Assembly (NCBI RefSeq): GCF_001905885.1
Contig: NZ_LIYH01000008.1
Location: 248,001-312,000, forward strand
From: Streptomyces sp. CB03234
GTDB taxonomy: Bacteria; Actinomycetota; Actinomycetes; Streptomycetales; Streptomycetaceae
Reading direction: 5' to 3'
DNA: 64,000 nt
The position numbers and the translations under genes were made by a program. Under the pieces are notes generated by a model. The model ran no database searches, was not told the origin of the DNA, and saw nothing but the letters and a program-made list of their open reading frames with translations. Numbering within the stretch: the stretch's first letter is position 1; every line of letters starts with the position of its first letter. This document shows positions 41,896-50,846 of the stretch, in pieces.

Positions 41896-41930
41896 CCGGT
41901 GGCGGCCGCGCCCGCGGCGGCCGCCACCGG
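41896..41930 (-). terminator. Strong terminator after the polyester hydrolase gene
   Basis: Perfect 14-bp stem (CCGGTGGCGGCCGC and complement) with a 7-base loop, 15 bases downstream of the hydrolase stop. Confidence 0.75.
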
Positions 41931-41944
41931 ATCGGGGTGGAGCG

Positions 41945-42886
41945 TCAGGAGGTGTGCGGGCAGTTGCCGCGATACTCCTCGATGGTCAGGCTCGGGCGCG
42001 GGAGCGGGCACAGGAACTGCTCGTAGCGGGTGTCATTGTCGATGAACCGCTTGAGCCACGAGATGCTGTACTTCGCGATGGTGGTGTTGGAGGTGTTCGG
42101 CGTGAAGTGGGAGGCGTTGTTCAGCTCCAGGTACGCCTTGTCGAGCGTGGCGGGCAGCGACTCGTAGAACGGCTCGGAGTGCGAGGAGACCGGAGCGACC
42201 GTGTCGCCGTCCGCCCCGACGATCAGCGTGGGCGTCCTGAGCTCCGGCCATGTCTTGTCGGTGTTCCATCCGGTGAGCGGGATCGCGGCCTGGAGGGAGG
42301 GCCTGCTCTTGGCCGCCTCCAGGGAGCCGCCGCCGCCCATCGAGTGTCCCATGACGCCGAGTCTGGTGCTGTCTATCCGGCTCCTGACGGTGCTGCGCTG
42401 CGTCAGGTAATCCAGCGCGGAGAGGAGCTGGCGACCCCGGCTGTCGGGCTGGTCGAGGGTGGAGAGCGTGTCGATGGTGATGACGACGAACCCCTGGGAG
42501 GCGAGCCGCGGGCCGAGCCAGGCGATGGACGACTGGGTCGCGGTGAAGCCGGGCGAGATCGCCACCGCCCCGAACGTACCGTCGCTGGTGGTGGTCGGGT
42601 AGTAGATCGTGCCGCCGTCGAATCCGCTGACGCTCAGCGACGAGACGGTGGTCTGCGACACCGCGTAGGGGCCTCGGACGGCCTCGATGCTCGCGGTGGT
42701 GGGGGCGGGGCCACGCTCGTAGGGGTTGTCCGCCGCCTGGGCGCCCGAGGTCATGGCGGTGCTGAGGCCGGCGACGGCCAGGAGCGCCACCAGGGCCGCG
42801 GTGAACGGCCGGTGGCGCCTCGACGCGGCGGGGGCGGGGGTGGGGGCGGCGGTGATGTGTGTTCCGTTGCGGCTCTGCTGCTGCAC
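41945..42886 (-). CDS. Secreted polyester hydrolase (cutinase/PETase family)
   Basis: 313 residues from GTG at 42886, with AGAGGA upstream. Signal peptide: SRRHRPFTAALVALLAVAG, cleavage near AQAADNPYERGP. Matches the actinobacterial cutinases and type I PET hydrolases throughout: ISVSGFDGGTIYYP-type start, AVAISPGFTATQSSIAWLG, ITIDTLSTLDQPDSR. Triad Ser182 (GHSMGGGGS), Asp228 (GADGDTVAP), His260 (NNASHFTPN). Met183 and Trp207 of the substrate clamp are kept, but Phe114 replaces the usual Tyr. Two C-terminal cysteines (FLCPLP, GNCPH) should form the family disulfide. Hydrolyses extracellular polyesters such as cutin; synthetic polyesters are possible but unproven. Confidence 0.9.
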   Translation of the reverse strand: MQQQSRNGTHITAAPTPAPAASRRHRPFTAALVALLAVAGLSTAMTSGAQAADNPYERGPAPTTASIEAVRGPYAVSQTTVSSLSVSGFDGGTIYYPTTTSDGTFGAVAISPGFTATQSSIAWLGPRLASQGFVVITIDTLSTLDQPDSRGRQLLSALDYLTQRSTVRSRIDSTRLGVMGHSMGGGGSLEAAKSRPSLQAAIPLTGWNTDKTWPELRTPTLIVGADGDTVAPVSSHSEPFYESLPATLDKAYLELNNASHFTPNTSNTTIAKYSISWLKRFIDNDTRYEQFLCPLPRPSLTIEEYRGNCPHTS

Positions 42887-43040
42887 GACGGAGTCGTCCT
42901 CTCTGTCGTGGCGGGTGCGTCCCGGTTGGGGGCCGGTCGGCATCGCCGTGGTGGGGATGGCGGTGCCACTGTCGGGGCGGCCGGGCCGGTGCGGCATCGG
43001 TGTAATCGCCGGTCTCGGAGGTGGCCGGTGGGTGCCAGGG

Positions 43041-43078
43041 CGGGCCTGGGCGGGCCGGGGCGGGCCTGGGCGGGCCCC
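43041..43078. repeat. G-rich 20-bp tandem repeat between divergent genes
   Basis: CGGGCCTGGGCGGGCCGGGG at 43041-43060 is repeated with two end changes at 43061-43078. Eight or more GGG runs on the plus strand could fold as a G-quadruplex 45 bases upstream of the TOPRIM gene. Confidence 0.6.
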
Positions 43079-43122
43079 AAATTCGGGGGCGGTGACCGCG
43101 CGGGTTTGCGAAGCTGGCGCGG

Positions 43123-43824
43123 ATGGACGAGCGGATGGACGCGCGGGTGAACGAGCGGGTGAACGATGCGGGGCGGTTCCGGTCGGCGGTGGTCGCCTGG
43201 GCGGCGGGCGGCGGCGACGCGCGGGCGGCCGCCGCGGAGGCGCGTGAACTGGCCGCTCGCATCCGGCCGAAGAGGGTCGTCCTCGTCGAGGGCCGCAGCG
43301 ACCGGGCCGCGGTCGAGGCGCTGGCCGCGCGGCTGGGCCGGGACCTCGACGCCGAGGGTTTCCCGGTCGTCGCGCTCGGCGGCGTGACGAGCATCGGACG
43401 GTTCCTGGAGGTGCTCGGGCCCCAGGGGCTGGGCCTCTCCATGGCCGGCCTGTGCGACGCCCCGGAAGAGCACTGGTTCCAGCGCGGCTTGGAGCGGGCC
43501 GGGCTCGGGAGCGCCCTCGGCCGCGCCGGGATGGAGCGGCGCGGCTTCCATGTGTGCGTGGCCGACCTGGAGGACGAGCTGATACGGGCGGTGGGCGCGG
43601 ACACGGTCCGGGACGTCATCGCCGCCGCGGGCGAGTGGCGGGCGTTCCGTACCTTCCAGAGGCAGCCGGCGCAGCGGGAACGGACCGTCGAGCAGCAGCT
43701 GCACCGGTTCATGGGCACCCACAGCGGCCGCAAGTCGCAGTACGCGCGCCTGCTCGTCCAGCGCCTGGACCCGGCCCGTGTGCCGGTGCCCCTGGCACGT
43801 CTGCTCGCGGACACGGCCGCCTGA
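43123..43824 (+). CDS. Stand-alone TOPRIM protein (OLD-nuclease-like)
   Basis: 233 residues from ATG at 43123. The TOPRIM glutamate lies in KRVVLVEGRSDRAAVEALA (about residue 56) and the acidic pair in VCVADLEDELIRAVG (about 150), the arrangement of OLD-family nucleases. No ATPase domain is fused, whereas OLD proteins usually have one. A C-terminal basic helix region (GTHSGRKSQYARLLVQRL) may bind nucleic acid. The NACHT NTPase gene starts 73 bases downstream on the same strand, so an NTPase partner may be supplied in trans. Function in DNA repair or defence is inferred. Confidence 0.75.
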   Translation: MDERMDARVNERVNDAGRFRSAVVAWAAGGGDARAAAAEARELAARIRPKRVVLVEGRSDRAAVEALAARLGRDLDAEGFPVVALGGVTSIGRFLEVLGPQGLGLSMAGLCDAPEEHWFQRGLERAGLGSALGRAGMERRGFHVCVADLEDELIRAVGADTVRDVIAAAGEWRAFRTFQRQPAQRERTVEQQLHRFMGTHSGRKSQYARLLVQRLDPARVPVPLARLLADTAA

Positions 43825-43897
43825 AGGCGGGCCGTTTCCCGCCCGTTCCGCCCTCGTTGGTCTCCGGGGTACCGGCACTGGCGTGGAGGGGCGAGGG

Positions 43898-46252
43898 ATG
43901 CGTGGGCGCTGGGTATGGACGTGGACGCTGTGCGGAGCCGTGGCCGTGTCGCTGGCGATCCTGCTGGCGCAACGCGGCAAGGAATCCGTCGCGACGTGGA
44001 GTTCGATCCTCTCGGCGGTCGTCGCCCTGTTCGGCGTGCTGTCGGTCTGGGCGTGGCGCCATGCTCCCCGGCGAGGACGTTCCTCCACGGAACAGCTGAC
44101 GGAGGCGCAGCAGGCGCTGGCGCGGCTGGTGGAGCGTCAGTGGCGCGAGGAGGCGGGGCTGCGGCGGCTGTTCCATCCGGTGCCGCTCCCGGTGGTCTGG
44201 TCGGACTCCGTCCTGGAGGAGGTTGCCGACCACGCGCAGTCCATCGGCGGGCCGGTCTCCTGCCGCACCGACCGGCTGGAGGAGCTGTCGGCGATGTTCC
44301 GCCGGCTGCCGCGCCGCCGGCTCGTGGTGCTGGGCCCGGCCGGGTCCGGGAAGTCCACGTTCGCGGTGGTGCTGGCGCTGTCCCTGCTGGAGGGCCGGGA
44401 GCGCGACGAGCCGGTACCGGTGCTGCTGTCCGCGGCCTCGTTCGACCCGGAGCACGAAAGCCTCCACGCGTGGCTGTGCCGCCGGATCGCCGCCGACTAC
44501 CCCGCCCTGACCGATGGGGACACCTACGGGGCCGGCGCGGTCGAGGACCTCATGTCCGGGCACCGGGTGCTGCCGGTCGTCGACGGCCTGGACGAACTCC
44601 CCGCATCCGCCCGGCCGAAGGTCCTCGAAGCCCTCAACGACACGTTCGACGCCCACCCCCACGCGCGCGTGGTTCTGACCTGCCGTACCGAGGCCTACAC
44701 CGCCGCCGTGGCCGCCGCCGACGTCCTGGCCGGCGCGGCGGTCGTCGAACCCGCCCCGGTGGACGCGGTCGACGCCCTCGAACTGCTGCGCAGGAGCCGG
44801 CCGGCGCGCTGGAACGGCCTGGCGGGGCACGTGGCGCGCAGCCCCCAGGGCCCGGTCGCCCAGGCCCTGTCCAGCCCCTTGATGGTGGCGCTCGCCCGCA
44901 CGGTGTACGCCGACGCCCCGCCCGGCCCGGAAGAGCTGGACCGCTTCACGAGCCGGGAGGCCTTCGAGGACCACCTGCTGGACGCCCTCGTACCCACAGT
45001 CTACGCCCGCGCCCTGCGCCAGGATCCTTCCCGGCCGCGCCGCTGGAGCCCGGAGCGCGCCCACCGTCACCTCGCCGAACTCGCCGCGGGTATGCAGCGG
45101 CAGGGCGTCTACGACCTGGCGTGGTGGCAGCTCCACCGCTGGGTGCCGCCACTGGCGTACGCCTGGTCCCGCGCGGCTTTCTGGACGGTCGCCCTGACCG
45201 GGCTCACCCTGCTGGGTTACGGGGTGTCCTGCGTGGTTCCCGGGCTCCCCGCGGCCAATCGGGGGACGACGGTCTGGTATCTGCTGGGCATGGCCGCGGC
45301 CACGCCCGCCATGTGCTGGTTCGCGGCCTGGTACGCCGCACGGCGCGGACCGGGCGCTTCCCGGCTCTCGGGCGCCGTCCTGACCGCCGTGTGCGGGGGC
45401 GTCGCGTTCGCCGTTCCCGGCGTGACGTTCGCCCCCGTCCGCGGGGTGCCGCCCGGTTGGTACATGGTGGGGTGCCTCTGCTTCGTGGGGTTCGCCTTCC
45501 TCCTGGTCCTCCACACCACGGGGCTCCCGGTCCCGCCCGTCATGCCGAGCCGGGGCACGCTGAGCACGCGGCACTGGCGTCACCGGCTGCCACGCGCGGC
45601 AGCCGTGTTCGCCGGGACCACGCTCCTCACCGGGGCCGCTCTGCGTGTCTACGCGCTCGTCGTGGTGCCGCCGCAGAAGACTGCCGGGGGCGGGCCGTCG
45701 CAGACACCGGAGCTGCCCTGGGCGTACGGCCTGTCCATGGGTGCCGTCTTCGGCGCGGTGCAGGCCCTGCTGTACTGGCTGCGCGGCACGACGAGCGCCG
45801 ACGACCTCACGACCCCGGCCTCCGCCGTCCGGGCCGACCGGCTCGTGACTCTCGTCGGCGGCGGTGTCGGGGTTCTGCTGATCACCCTTCCCCACGACAT
45901 CCTGGCCGTGCTGGAGGCGAGCACCGCGCCCCACGGAGCGGCGGTCGGCGTCGTGCTGCCGCGTCTGGCCGTCACGTTCCTGGGCGTGGGCCCGGCCGGG
46001 CTGGTGCTCGCCCTGGCCGCCTCCTCGTGGCCGCACTACACCGTCGCGCGTCTGGTGCCGGCCGCGCGGGGCCGGCTTCCCTGGCGGCTGCAGGACTTCC
46101 TCGCCGACGCCCACCGGCTGGGCGTCCTGCGGCAGGTCGGGCCCGTCCACCAGTTCCGTCACGCCCGCCTGCAGCAGCGTCTGGCCCAGCAGGTCCACCT
46201 GCCGGGTCCGCGTACGTCCCCGGCGGGCTCCGACGCACCCTCCCGGCGTTGA
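43898..46252 (+). CDS. Membrane NACHT-type STAND NTPase
   Basis: 784 residues from ATG at 43898 after a GGAGGGGCGAGGG site. Two N-terminal helices (about 8-22 and 30-50), then a NACHT NTPase: Walker A VVLGPAGSGKST near residue 145, Walker B VLPVVDGLDELP near 225, and sensor RVVLTCRTEAY. Residues about 425-720 contain seven or so membrane helices. The end (QFRHARLQQRLAQQ) matches the usual C-terminal cap of Streptomyces NACHT proteins. STAND NTPases act as signal-triggered oligomeric switches. Adjacent to a TOPRIM protein; role in stress or phage sensing is inference. Confidence 0.8.
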   Translation: MRGRWVWTWTLCGAVAVSLAILLAQRGKESVATWSSILSAVVALFGVLSVWAWRHAPRRGRSSTEQLTEAQQALARLVERQWREEAGLRRLFHPVPLPVVWSDSVLEEVADHAQSIGGPVSCRTDRLEELSAMFRRLPRRRLVVLGPAGSGKSTFAVVLALSLLEGRERDEPVPVLLSAASFDPEHESLHAWLCRRIAADYPALTDGDTYGAGAVEDLMSGHRVLPVVDGLDELPASARPKVLEALNDTFDAHPHARVVLTCRTEAYTAAVAAADVLAGAAVVEPAPVDAVDALELLRRSRPARWNGLAGHVARSPQGPVAQALSSPLMVALARTVYADAPPGPEELDRFTSREAFEDHLLDALVPTVYARALRQDPSRPRRWSPERAHRHLAELAAGMQRQGVYDLAWWQLHRWVPPLAYAWSRAAFWTVALTGLTLLGYGVSCVVPGLPAANRGTTVWYLLGMAAATPAMCWFAAWYAARRGPGASRLSGAVLTAVCGGVAFAVPGVTFAPVRGVPPGWYMVGCLCFVGFAFLLVLHTTGLPVPPVMPSRGTLSTRHWRHRLPRAAAVFAGTTLLTGAALRVYALVVVPPQKTAGGGPSQTPELPWAYGLSMGAVFGAVQALLYWLRGTTSADDLTTPASAVRADRLVTLVGGGVGVLLITLPHDILAVLEASTAPHGAAVGVVLPRLAVTFLGVGPAGLVLALAASSWPHYTVARLVPAARGRLPWRLQDFLADAHRLGVLRQVGPVHQFRHARLQQRLAQQVHLPGPRTSPAGSDAPSRR

Positions 46253-46264
46253 CCTCCGGTCCCG

Positions 46265-46296
46265 TGACCGCCTGGTCACCGGCGGTTTCCCGGGTG
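46265..46296 (+). promoter_or_regulatory. 32-bp element shared with 50844-50875
   Basis: 26 of 32 positions are identical to a copy upstream of the NlpC/P60 gene. Both contain CCTGGTC and GGTTTCCCGGGTG and lie about 100 bases before a gene for a secreted protein. GGTTTCC at 46284 pairs with GGAAACC at 46314. Confidence 0.4.
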
Positions 46297-46391
46297 GGCG
46301 CAGGACGGGCAACAGGAAACCCGTCGACCCGGGTGCGTGGCGTGGACAGGCTGAAGTCGTCAGCACGCCGCAACACCCACAAGGGGGAAAC

Positions 46392-46763
46392 GTGCGAAGG
46401 ATCAAGATGATGAGGACCGCCGCGGCACTCGCGCTCGCCGTCGGGACGATGACCACGGTCACCGCGACCCAGGCCCAGGCCGCGGAGGCGGCCGCCAGCC
46501 ACGGCTGCCGGTCCGGGTACGTGTGCCTGTACCCGGGTGCGGGCTGGAACAACGACCGTCCCACCCACACGTACTACACGTACGGGGCCCACAACCTCAG
46601 CAACATGTACGGGACGTACCGCATCTTCAACAACCAGACCGGCGGGGCCACCGTGCGGACCTGCACCGGGTACAACGGCACGGGCTGCCAGGGCTACCTG
46701 CCGGCCGGCTACTACATCGACAAGGACATGACGCCGATCAACTCGATCACCCTCCAGCCGTAA
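46392..46763 (+). CDS. Secreted peptidase inhibitor family I36-like protein
   Basis: 123 residues from GTG at 46392, with GGGGGAAA upstream. Signal peptide MRRIKMMRTAAALALAVG, cleavage near AQAAEA. The mature part has the beta-gamma-crystallin-like I36 pattern GCRSGYVCLYPGAGWNN, SNMYGTYRIFNNQTGGATV and a C-terminal hydrophobic strand, with four cysteines. I36 members such as SMPI inhibit metalloproteases, but most Streptomyces relatives are uncharacterised. Sits between two STAND genes. Confidence 0.82.
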   Translation: MRRIKMMRTAAALALAVGTMTTVTATQAQAAEAAASHGCRSGYVCLYPGAGWNNDRPTHTYYTYGAHNLSNMYGTYRIFNNQTGGATVRTCTGYNGTGCQGYLPAGYYIDKDMTPINSITLQP

Positions 46764-46779
46764 CCCGGCGTCATGGACG

Positions 46780-46814
46780 ACTTCCGGAGCCGCCGACCCG
46801 GCGGCTCCGGAAGT
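46780..46814. terminator. Terminator after the I36-like gene
   Basis: Perfect 15-bp stem (ACTTCCGGAGCCGCC and its complement) with a 5-base loop, beginning 17 bases after the stop. Confidence 0.75.
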
Positions 46815-46910
46815 CCTGTTTCCGCCACACCGGACGATCGGCCGGGCCGGCCGTCGGACCCCCGCTGTAGCCTGGACGCCTGTCATCTCACAATCTGGGC
46901 GCACCTTGCC

Positions 46911-49900
46911 ATGGGGGATGCTTTGGGGGATCCGGAGCGCGGACGGAAGACCGACCGTCCGCACGAGTTGCCCGACGACACCGCGGCGTCCTTCTCCGCG
47001 CAGTTGAGACGCCTGCGGCTGCAACGCGGCCTGTCGCTGGCCGACCTGGCACGTCAGACGCACTACAGCAAGGGCTATCTGAGCAAGATCGAGACGGGCG
47101 CGAAGCGGGTCACCGTCGATGTCGCACGCCGCTGTGACCAGGTCCTGCGGGCGGAGGGCGAGTTGCTGCGGCTGGTGCGGGAGGCACCGGCGCCCCACTC
47201 GCCGCCCGCACAGCCGCCGGACGCGGACTGCCCCTACCGGGGCCTGTCGGCGTTCACCGCCCAGGACGCGGGGTGGTTCTTCGGCCGGGAGCGGGCCACG
47301 GCCGCGCTCGTCGAGCGGGTCTTCGAACGGATCGGCGGCGGACCGCTGTTGCTGGTCGCCCCCTCGGGCGCCGGCAAGTCGTCACTGCTCAACGCCGGTC
47401 TCGTACCGGCTCTGCGGCGCAGGGGCGGTTTTCCGATGCCCGGCGCCGACGGCTGGCCGGTGGTGGTGCTCACGCCCACCGCGCAGCCGCTGCAGGAGCT
47501 GCTGGACCGCACCGCGAAGGCGGTGGGCGGCGATCTCGGGATCAGTACGCGGCAGCTGCGCGACCGGCCCGAGGCGCTGCTCGAAGCCGTCCACCGGCTC
47601 CTCGACGACCGGCCGGCGCCGGCTCCCGGAGAGCGGCGGCCACCACCGCCCGTACGACCGGTGCTGATCGTCGACCAGTTCGAGGAGCTGTTCACCCTCT
47701 GCTGCGACGAGGAGGAGCGCCGCGCCTTCGTGCGCGTGCTCACCGCCGTGGCGACGTCCCGGGCGGAGACGGCCGGGTACGACGCGGCCGTCGTGGTGAT
47801 CGGCGTGCGGGCCGACTTCACCGGCAACTGCCTGGACCTGCCCGGGCTGGCCCCGGTCTTCACCGATGGGCTGTTCGTGCTGCCGCCGATGTCGGTGGCG
47901 GAGTTGCGCGAGTCCATCACGCGCCCGGCGGAGCTCGCCGGTGTCACGCTCGAACCGGGCCTGGTCCCCCTGCTGCTGCGGGACGCGGGGCTGCGGGACG
48001 CCGGGCTGCGCGACGAGCGCGACGGGACGGCTACGGCGGATCGGGAGTCGGCGGATCCGGGGCACGCTCCGGGGCACGCGCCGTCCGGTGCCCTGCCGCT
48101 CGTCTCGCACGCGCTGATGGCCACCTGGCAGCGGCGCGAGGGCACCACGCTCACCGTCGCCGGGTACGAGGCCACCGGCGGCATCCAGGGGGCGATCGCG
48201 CGTACGGCCGAGGACGTGTTCGCCCGCCTGTACCCGGCCGAGCAGCGGACCATTCGCCGCGTCCTGGTGCGGCTGGTCCATGTCGCCGACGGCGCCGGGG
48301 CGACGCGGCGCCGGATGAACCGGGCCGCTCTGCTGGAGCAGTCGGCGGACGCGGACGGTGCCTCCGCCACGCTCGACGCCTCGGCCGCGCTCGACGCCTT
48401 CGTACGGGCCCGGCTGATCACCATGGACAGCGACACGGTCGAGATCACCCACGAGGCCCTGCTCCACGCCTGGCCACGGCTGCGCGGCTGGATCCACGCC
48501 GACCGGGCCGGCCTGCTGATCCACCAGCAGCTGGCCCACGCCGCCGAGGAGTGGGAGCGCGAGGGCCGCGACCCGTCCGCCCTCTACCGGGGGACCCGGC
48601 TGGCCACCGTGCGCTCGTGGGCCGACGAGCTCGGCGGCAGGGGCCGGCTCAGCCCCCGGGAGGCGGCCTTCCTCCGGGCGAGCCAGGCCGAGGAGGACGG
48701 CAGGAGCGAGCAGGCCAGGCGCCAGGTCCGGTTGCAGCAGCGGATGCTGGCCACCCTCGTCGTCCTGCTGCTCCTCGCCCTGACCGCCGGAGGGGCGGCG
48801 TACCAGCAGCGCGCGGGCGCCCTCGGCCAGGAGCGTGTCGCCCGCTCGCAGGCGCTCGCCGTGCGGTCCACGTCCCTGGCCGCCGGTCAGCCGGAGGCCT
48901 CCATGCTGCTCGCCGAGGAGGCCTACCGTACGGAGGCGACGACCGAGGCGCGCGGGGCGCTGCTGAGCACCCAGTCGCAGCCCTTCTCCGCCCGGCTCGG
49001 CGGGCACGGCGGTCCGGTCAACGCGGTGGCCTTCGCACCGGGTGACGGGCTGCTGGCGTCGGCGAGTTCGGACGGGACGGTGCGGCTGTGGCGGGTCGCC
49101 GACCGCCGGACGACCGCGACGTACACGGTCCCCGGGCGAGTGCGGGCGGTGGCCTTCAGCGCGGACGGGCGGACGCTCGCGGCGACGTCGACGGACGGAC
49201 CCGTACGGCTCTGGGAGACCTCTGGCCGGCGTGCGAGGGCGCTGCCCGCGCGCACGGCGGGCGCACGGGCGGTGGCCTTCGCCCCGCACGGGCGGGCGCT
49301 GGCCGTCGCGGCGGCCGACGGGACGGTCCAGTTGTGGGACGCCGGCGGGAACCGTCCCCGGTTCGTCGCGTCGCTCACCGGTCACGCCGGGAGGGTCAAC
49401 GCCCTGGCGTACGCGCCGGACGGGCGGACGCTGGTGTCGGCCGGCTCCGACCGGACCGTACGGCTGTGGGACGCGGTCCGTGGCCGCCCGCTGGCCGTCC
49501 TGCGGGGGCACACCGACGAGGTGCTGGGTGCGGCGTTCGCCCCGGACGGGCGGACGGTCGCGACCGGGGGCGTGGACCGGACGGTGCGGCTGTGGGACAC
49601 CCGGCTGCACCGCGCCGTGGGTGCGCTGACCGGGCACAGCGACGACATCAACGCGGTCGCCTACACGGCGGACGGCACGATGGTGGTCAGCGCGGGCGGT
49701 GACGGTGCGACCCGGCTGTGGGACGTGCGCAGCGGCCGGCCGACCGCGACGCTGACGGGCCACACCGACTACGTGCTGGGGGTCGCCGTGGACGCGGGCG
49801 GCGCGGTGCTGGCCACCGCCGGGTTCGACCGCTCCGTGGTGCTGTGGGACCTGCGCGGTTCGGTCCTGACGTCGCGTCCGTTCACGGAGGTCTGGCAGGC

Positions 49901-50846
49901 CGCGTACAGCCCGGACGGGAAGCTGCTGGCGACCGCCGACGCCGATCACACGGTGCGGCTGTGGGACGTGGCGGGGCGCCGGGTCCTGGCGACGTTCACG
50001 GGTCATCGCGAGACGGTGTTCTCGGTGGCCTTCGCGCCGGACGGGCGGACGCTGGCGTCGGCGGGTTCCGACGGCACGGTACGCCTGTGGGACGTGGCCG
50101 GGCGCCGCCCGGTGGCCACGCTCACCGGCACGCACGGGGACGTGTTCTCGGTGGCCTTCGCCCCGGACGGGCGGACGCTGGCGTCGGCCGGCTCCGACCG
50201 GACGGTACGCCTGTGGGACGTGGCCGCGCGCCGTCCGGTGGCCACGCTGACCGGCCATACGGACTTCGCCAACACCGTCGTGTTCAGCCCGGACGGGCGG
50301 ACTCTGGCGAGCGGCGGTGACGACCTGACCGTACGGCTGTGGGACGTGGCGGGGCGCCGCCCGCTGGCCACGCTCACCGGCCACACGGGCGCCGTGCGGG
50401 GCGTGGCGTTCAGCCCGGACGGGCGGACGATCGCGAGCAGCGGCAACGACGGGACCGTACGGCTGTGGGACACCCGGCTGCGCCGCTCGGCCGGGGCGCT
50501 GACCGGCCACACCGGTTCCGCGCGGGGCATCGCCTTCTCCCCCGACGGGCGGACGCTGGCGAGCAGCGGCAACGACCGTACGGTACGGCTGTGGGACGTG
50601 GCGGGGCGCCGGCTGTGGGCGGCCCTGACGGGTCATACGAACGCGGTGTGGGGCATCGCGTTCTCCCGCGACGGGCGGACGGTGGCCAGCAGCAGCAACG
50701 ACGGCACCGTACGGCTGTGGAACCTGGACGTCGGGGCCCGGCTGGCGGAGATCTGCCGGGTGCGGCAGCGCATCGGTCCCAAGGAGCGGGAGACGCTCAT
50801 GCCGGGTCTGCCGGTCTCCCCGGGCGGAGCCTGTGCCGGTCGCTGA
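46911..50846 (+). CDS. HTH-STAND NTPase with 14 WD40 repeats
   Basis: 1311 residues from ATG at 46911; TAGCCT at 46869 may be its -10. XRE-type HTH at about 24-85 (LRLQRGLSLADLARQTHYSK, GYLSKIETGAKRVT), then an nSTAND1-type NTPase (CPYRGLSAFTAQDAGWFFGR; Walker A LLVAPSGAGKSSLLNAG near 153; Walker B VLIVDQFEELFT), a membrane-like helix near 617-637 (LATLVVLLLLALTAGGAAY), then 14 WD40 repeats of about 42 residues (VAFSPDGRTLASxGxD, TVRLWD) from about 695 to the end, enough for two seven-bladed propellers. Probably a sensor-switch protein. A DNA-binding-type domain on the same chain as a membrane segment is unusual but recurrent in Streptomyces. Confidence 0.87.
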   Translation: MGDALGDPERGRKTDRPHELPDDTAASFSAQLRRLRLQRGLSLADLARQTHYSKGYLSKIETGAKRVTVDVARRCDQVLRAEGELLRLVREAPAPHSPPAQPPDADCPYRGLSAFTAQDAGWFFGRERATAALVERVFERIGGGPLLLVAPSGAGKSSLLNAGLVPALRRRGGFPMPGADGWPVVVLTPTAQPLQELLDRTAKAVGGDLGISTRQLRDRPEALLEAVHRLLDDRPAPAPGERRPPPPVRPVLIVDQFEELFTLCCDEEERRAFVRVLTAVATSRAETAGYDAAVVVIGVRADFTGNCLDLPGLAPVFTDGLFVLPPMSVAELRESITRPAELAGVTLEPGLVPLLLRDAGLRDAGLRDERDGTATADRESADPGHAPGHAPSGALPLVSHALMATWQRREGTTLTVAGYEATGGIQGAIARTAEDVFARLYPAEQRTIRRVLVRLVHVADGAGATRRRMNRAALLEQSADADGASATLDASAALDAFVRARLITMDSDTVEITHEALLHAWPRLRGWIHADRAGLLIHQQLAHAAEEWEREGRDPSALYRGTRLATVRSWADELGGRGRLSPREAAFLRASQAEEDGRSEQARRQVRLQQRMLATLVVLLLLALTAGGAAYQQRAGALGQERVARSQALAVRSTSLAAGQPEASMLLAEEAYRTEATTEARGALLSTQSQPFSARLGGHGGPVNAVAFAPGDGLLASASSDGTVRLWRVADRRTTATYTVPGRVRAVAFSADGRTLAATSTDGPVRLWETSGRRARALPARTAGARAVAFAPHGRALAVAAADGTVQLWDAGGNRPRFVASLTGHAGRVNALAYAPDGRTLVSAGSDRTVRLWDAVRGRPLAVLRGHTDEVLGAAFAPDGRTVATGGVDRTVRLWDTRLHRAVGALTGHSDDINAVAYTADGTMVVSAGGDGATRLWDVRSGRPTATLTGHTDYVLGVAVDAGGAVLATAGFDRSVVLWDLRGSVLTSRPFTEVWQAAYSPDGKLLATADADHTVRLWDVAGRRVLATFTGHRETVFSVAFAPDGRTLASAGSDGTVRLWDVAGRRPVATLTGTHGDVFSVAFAPDGRTLASAGSDRTVRLWDVAARRPVATLTGHTDFANTVVFSPDGRTLASGGDDLTVRLWDVAGRRPLATLTGHTGAVRGVAFSPDGRTIASSGNDGTVRLWDTRLRRSAGALTGHTGSARGIAFSPDGRTLASSGNDRTVRLWDVAGRRLWAALTGHTNAVWGIAFSRDGRTVASSSNDGTVRLWNLDVGARLAEICRVRQRIGPKERETLMPGLPVSPGGACAGR
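49005..50740 (+). repeat. Tandem 126-bp coding repeats of the WD40 region
   Basis: Fourteen units of about 126 bases encode the WD40 blades. Units 9-14 (from about 50000) are nearly identical at the DNA level in the CCGGACGGGCGGAC and GTACGGCTGTGGGAC segments, pointing to recent duplication or gene conversion. Confidence 0.8.

Noticed and set aside
47382..50636. A 1084-codon minus-strand frame opposite the WD40 gene
   Set aside because: Repetitive Arg/Pro/His-rich antisense of the WD40 repeats.
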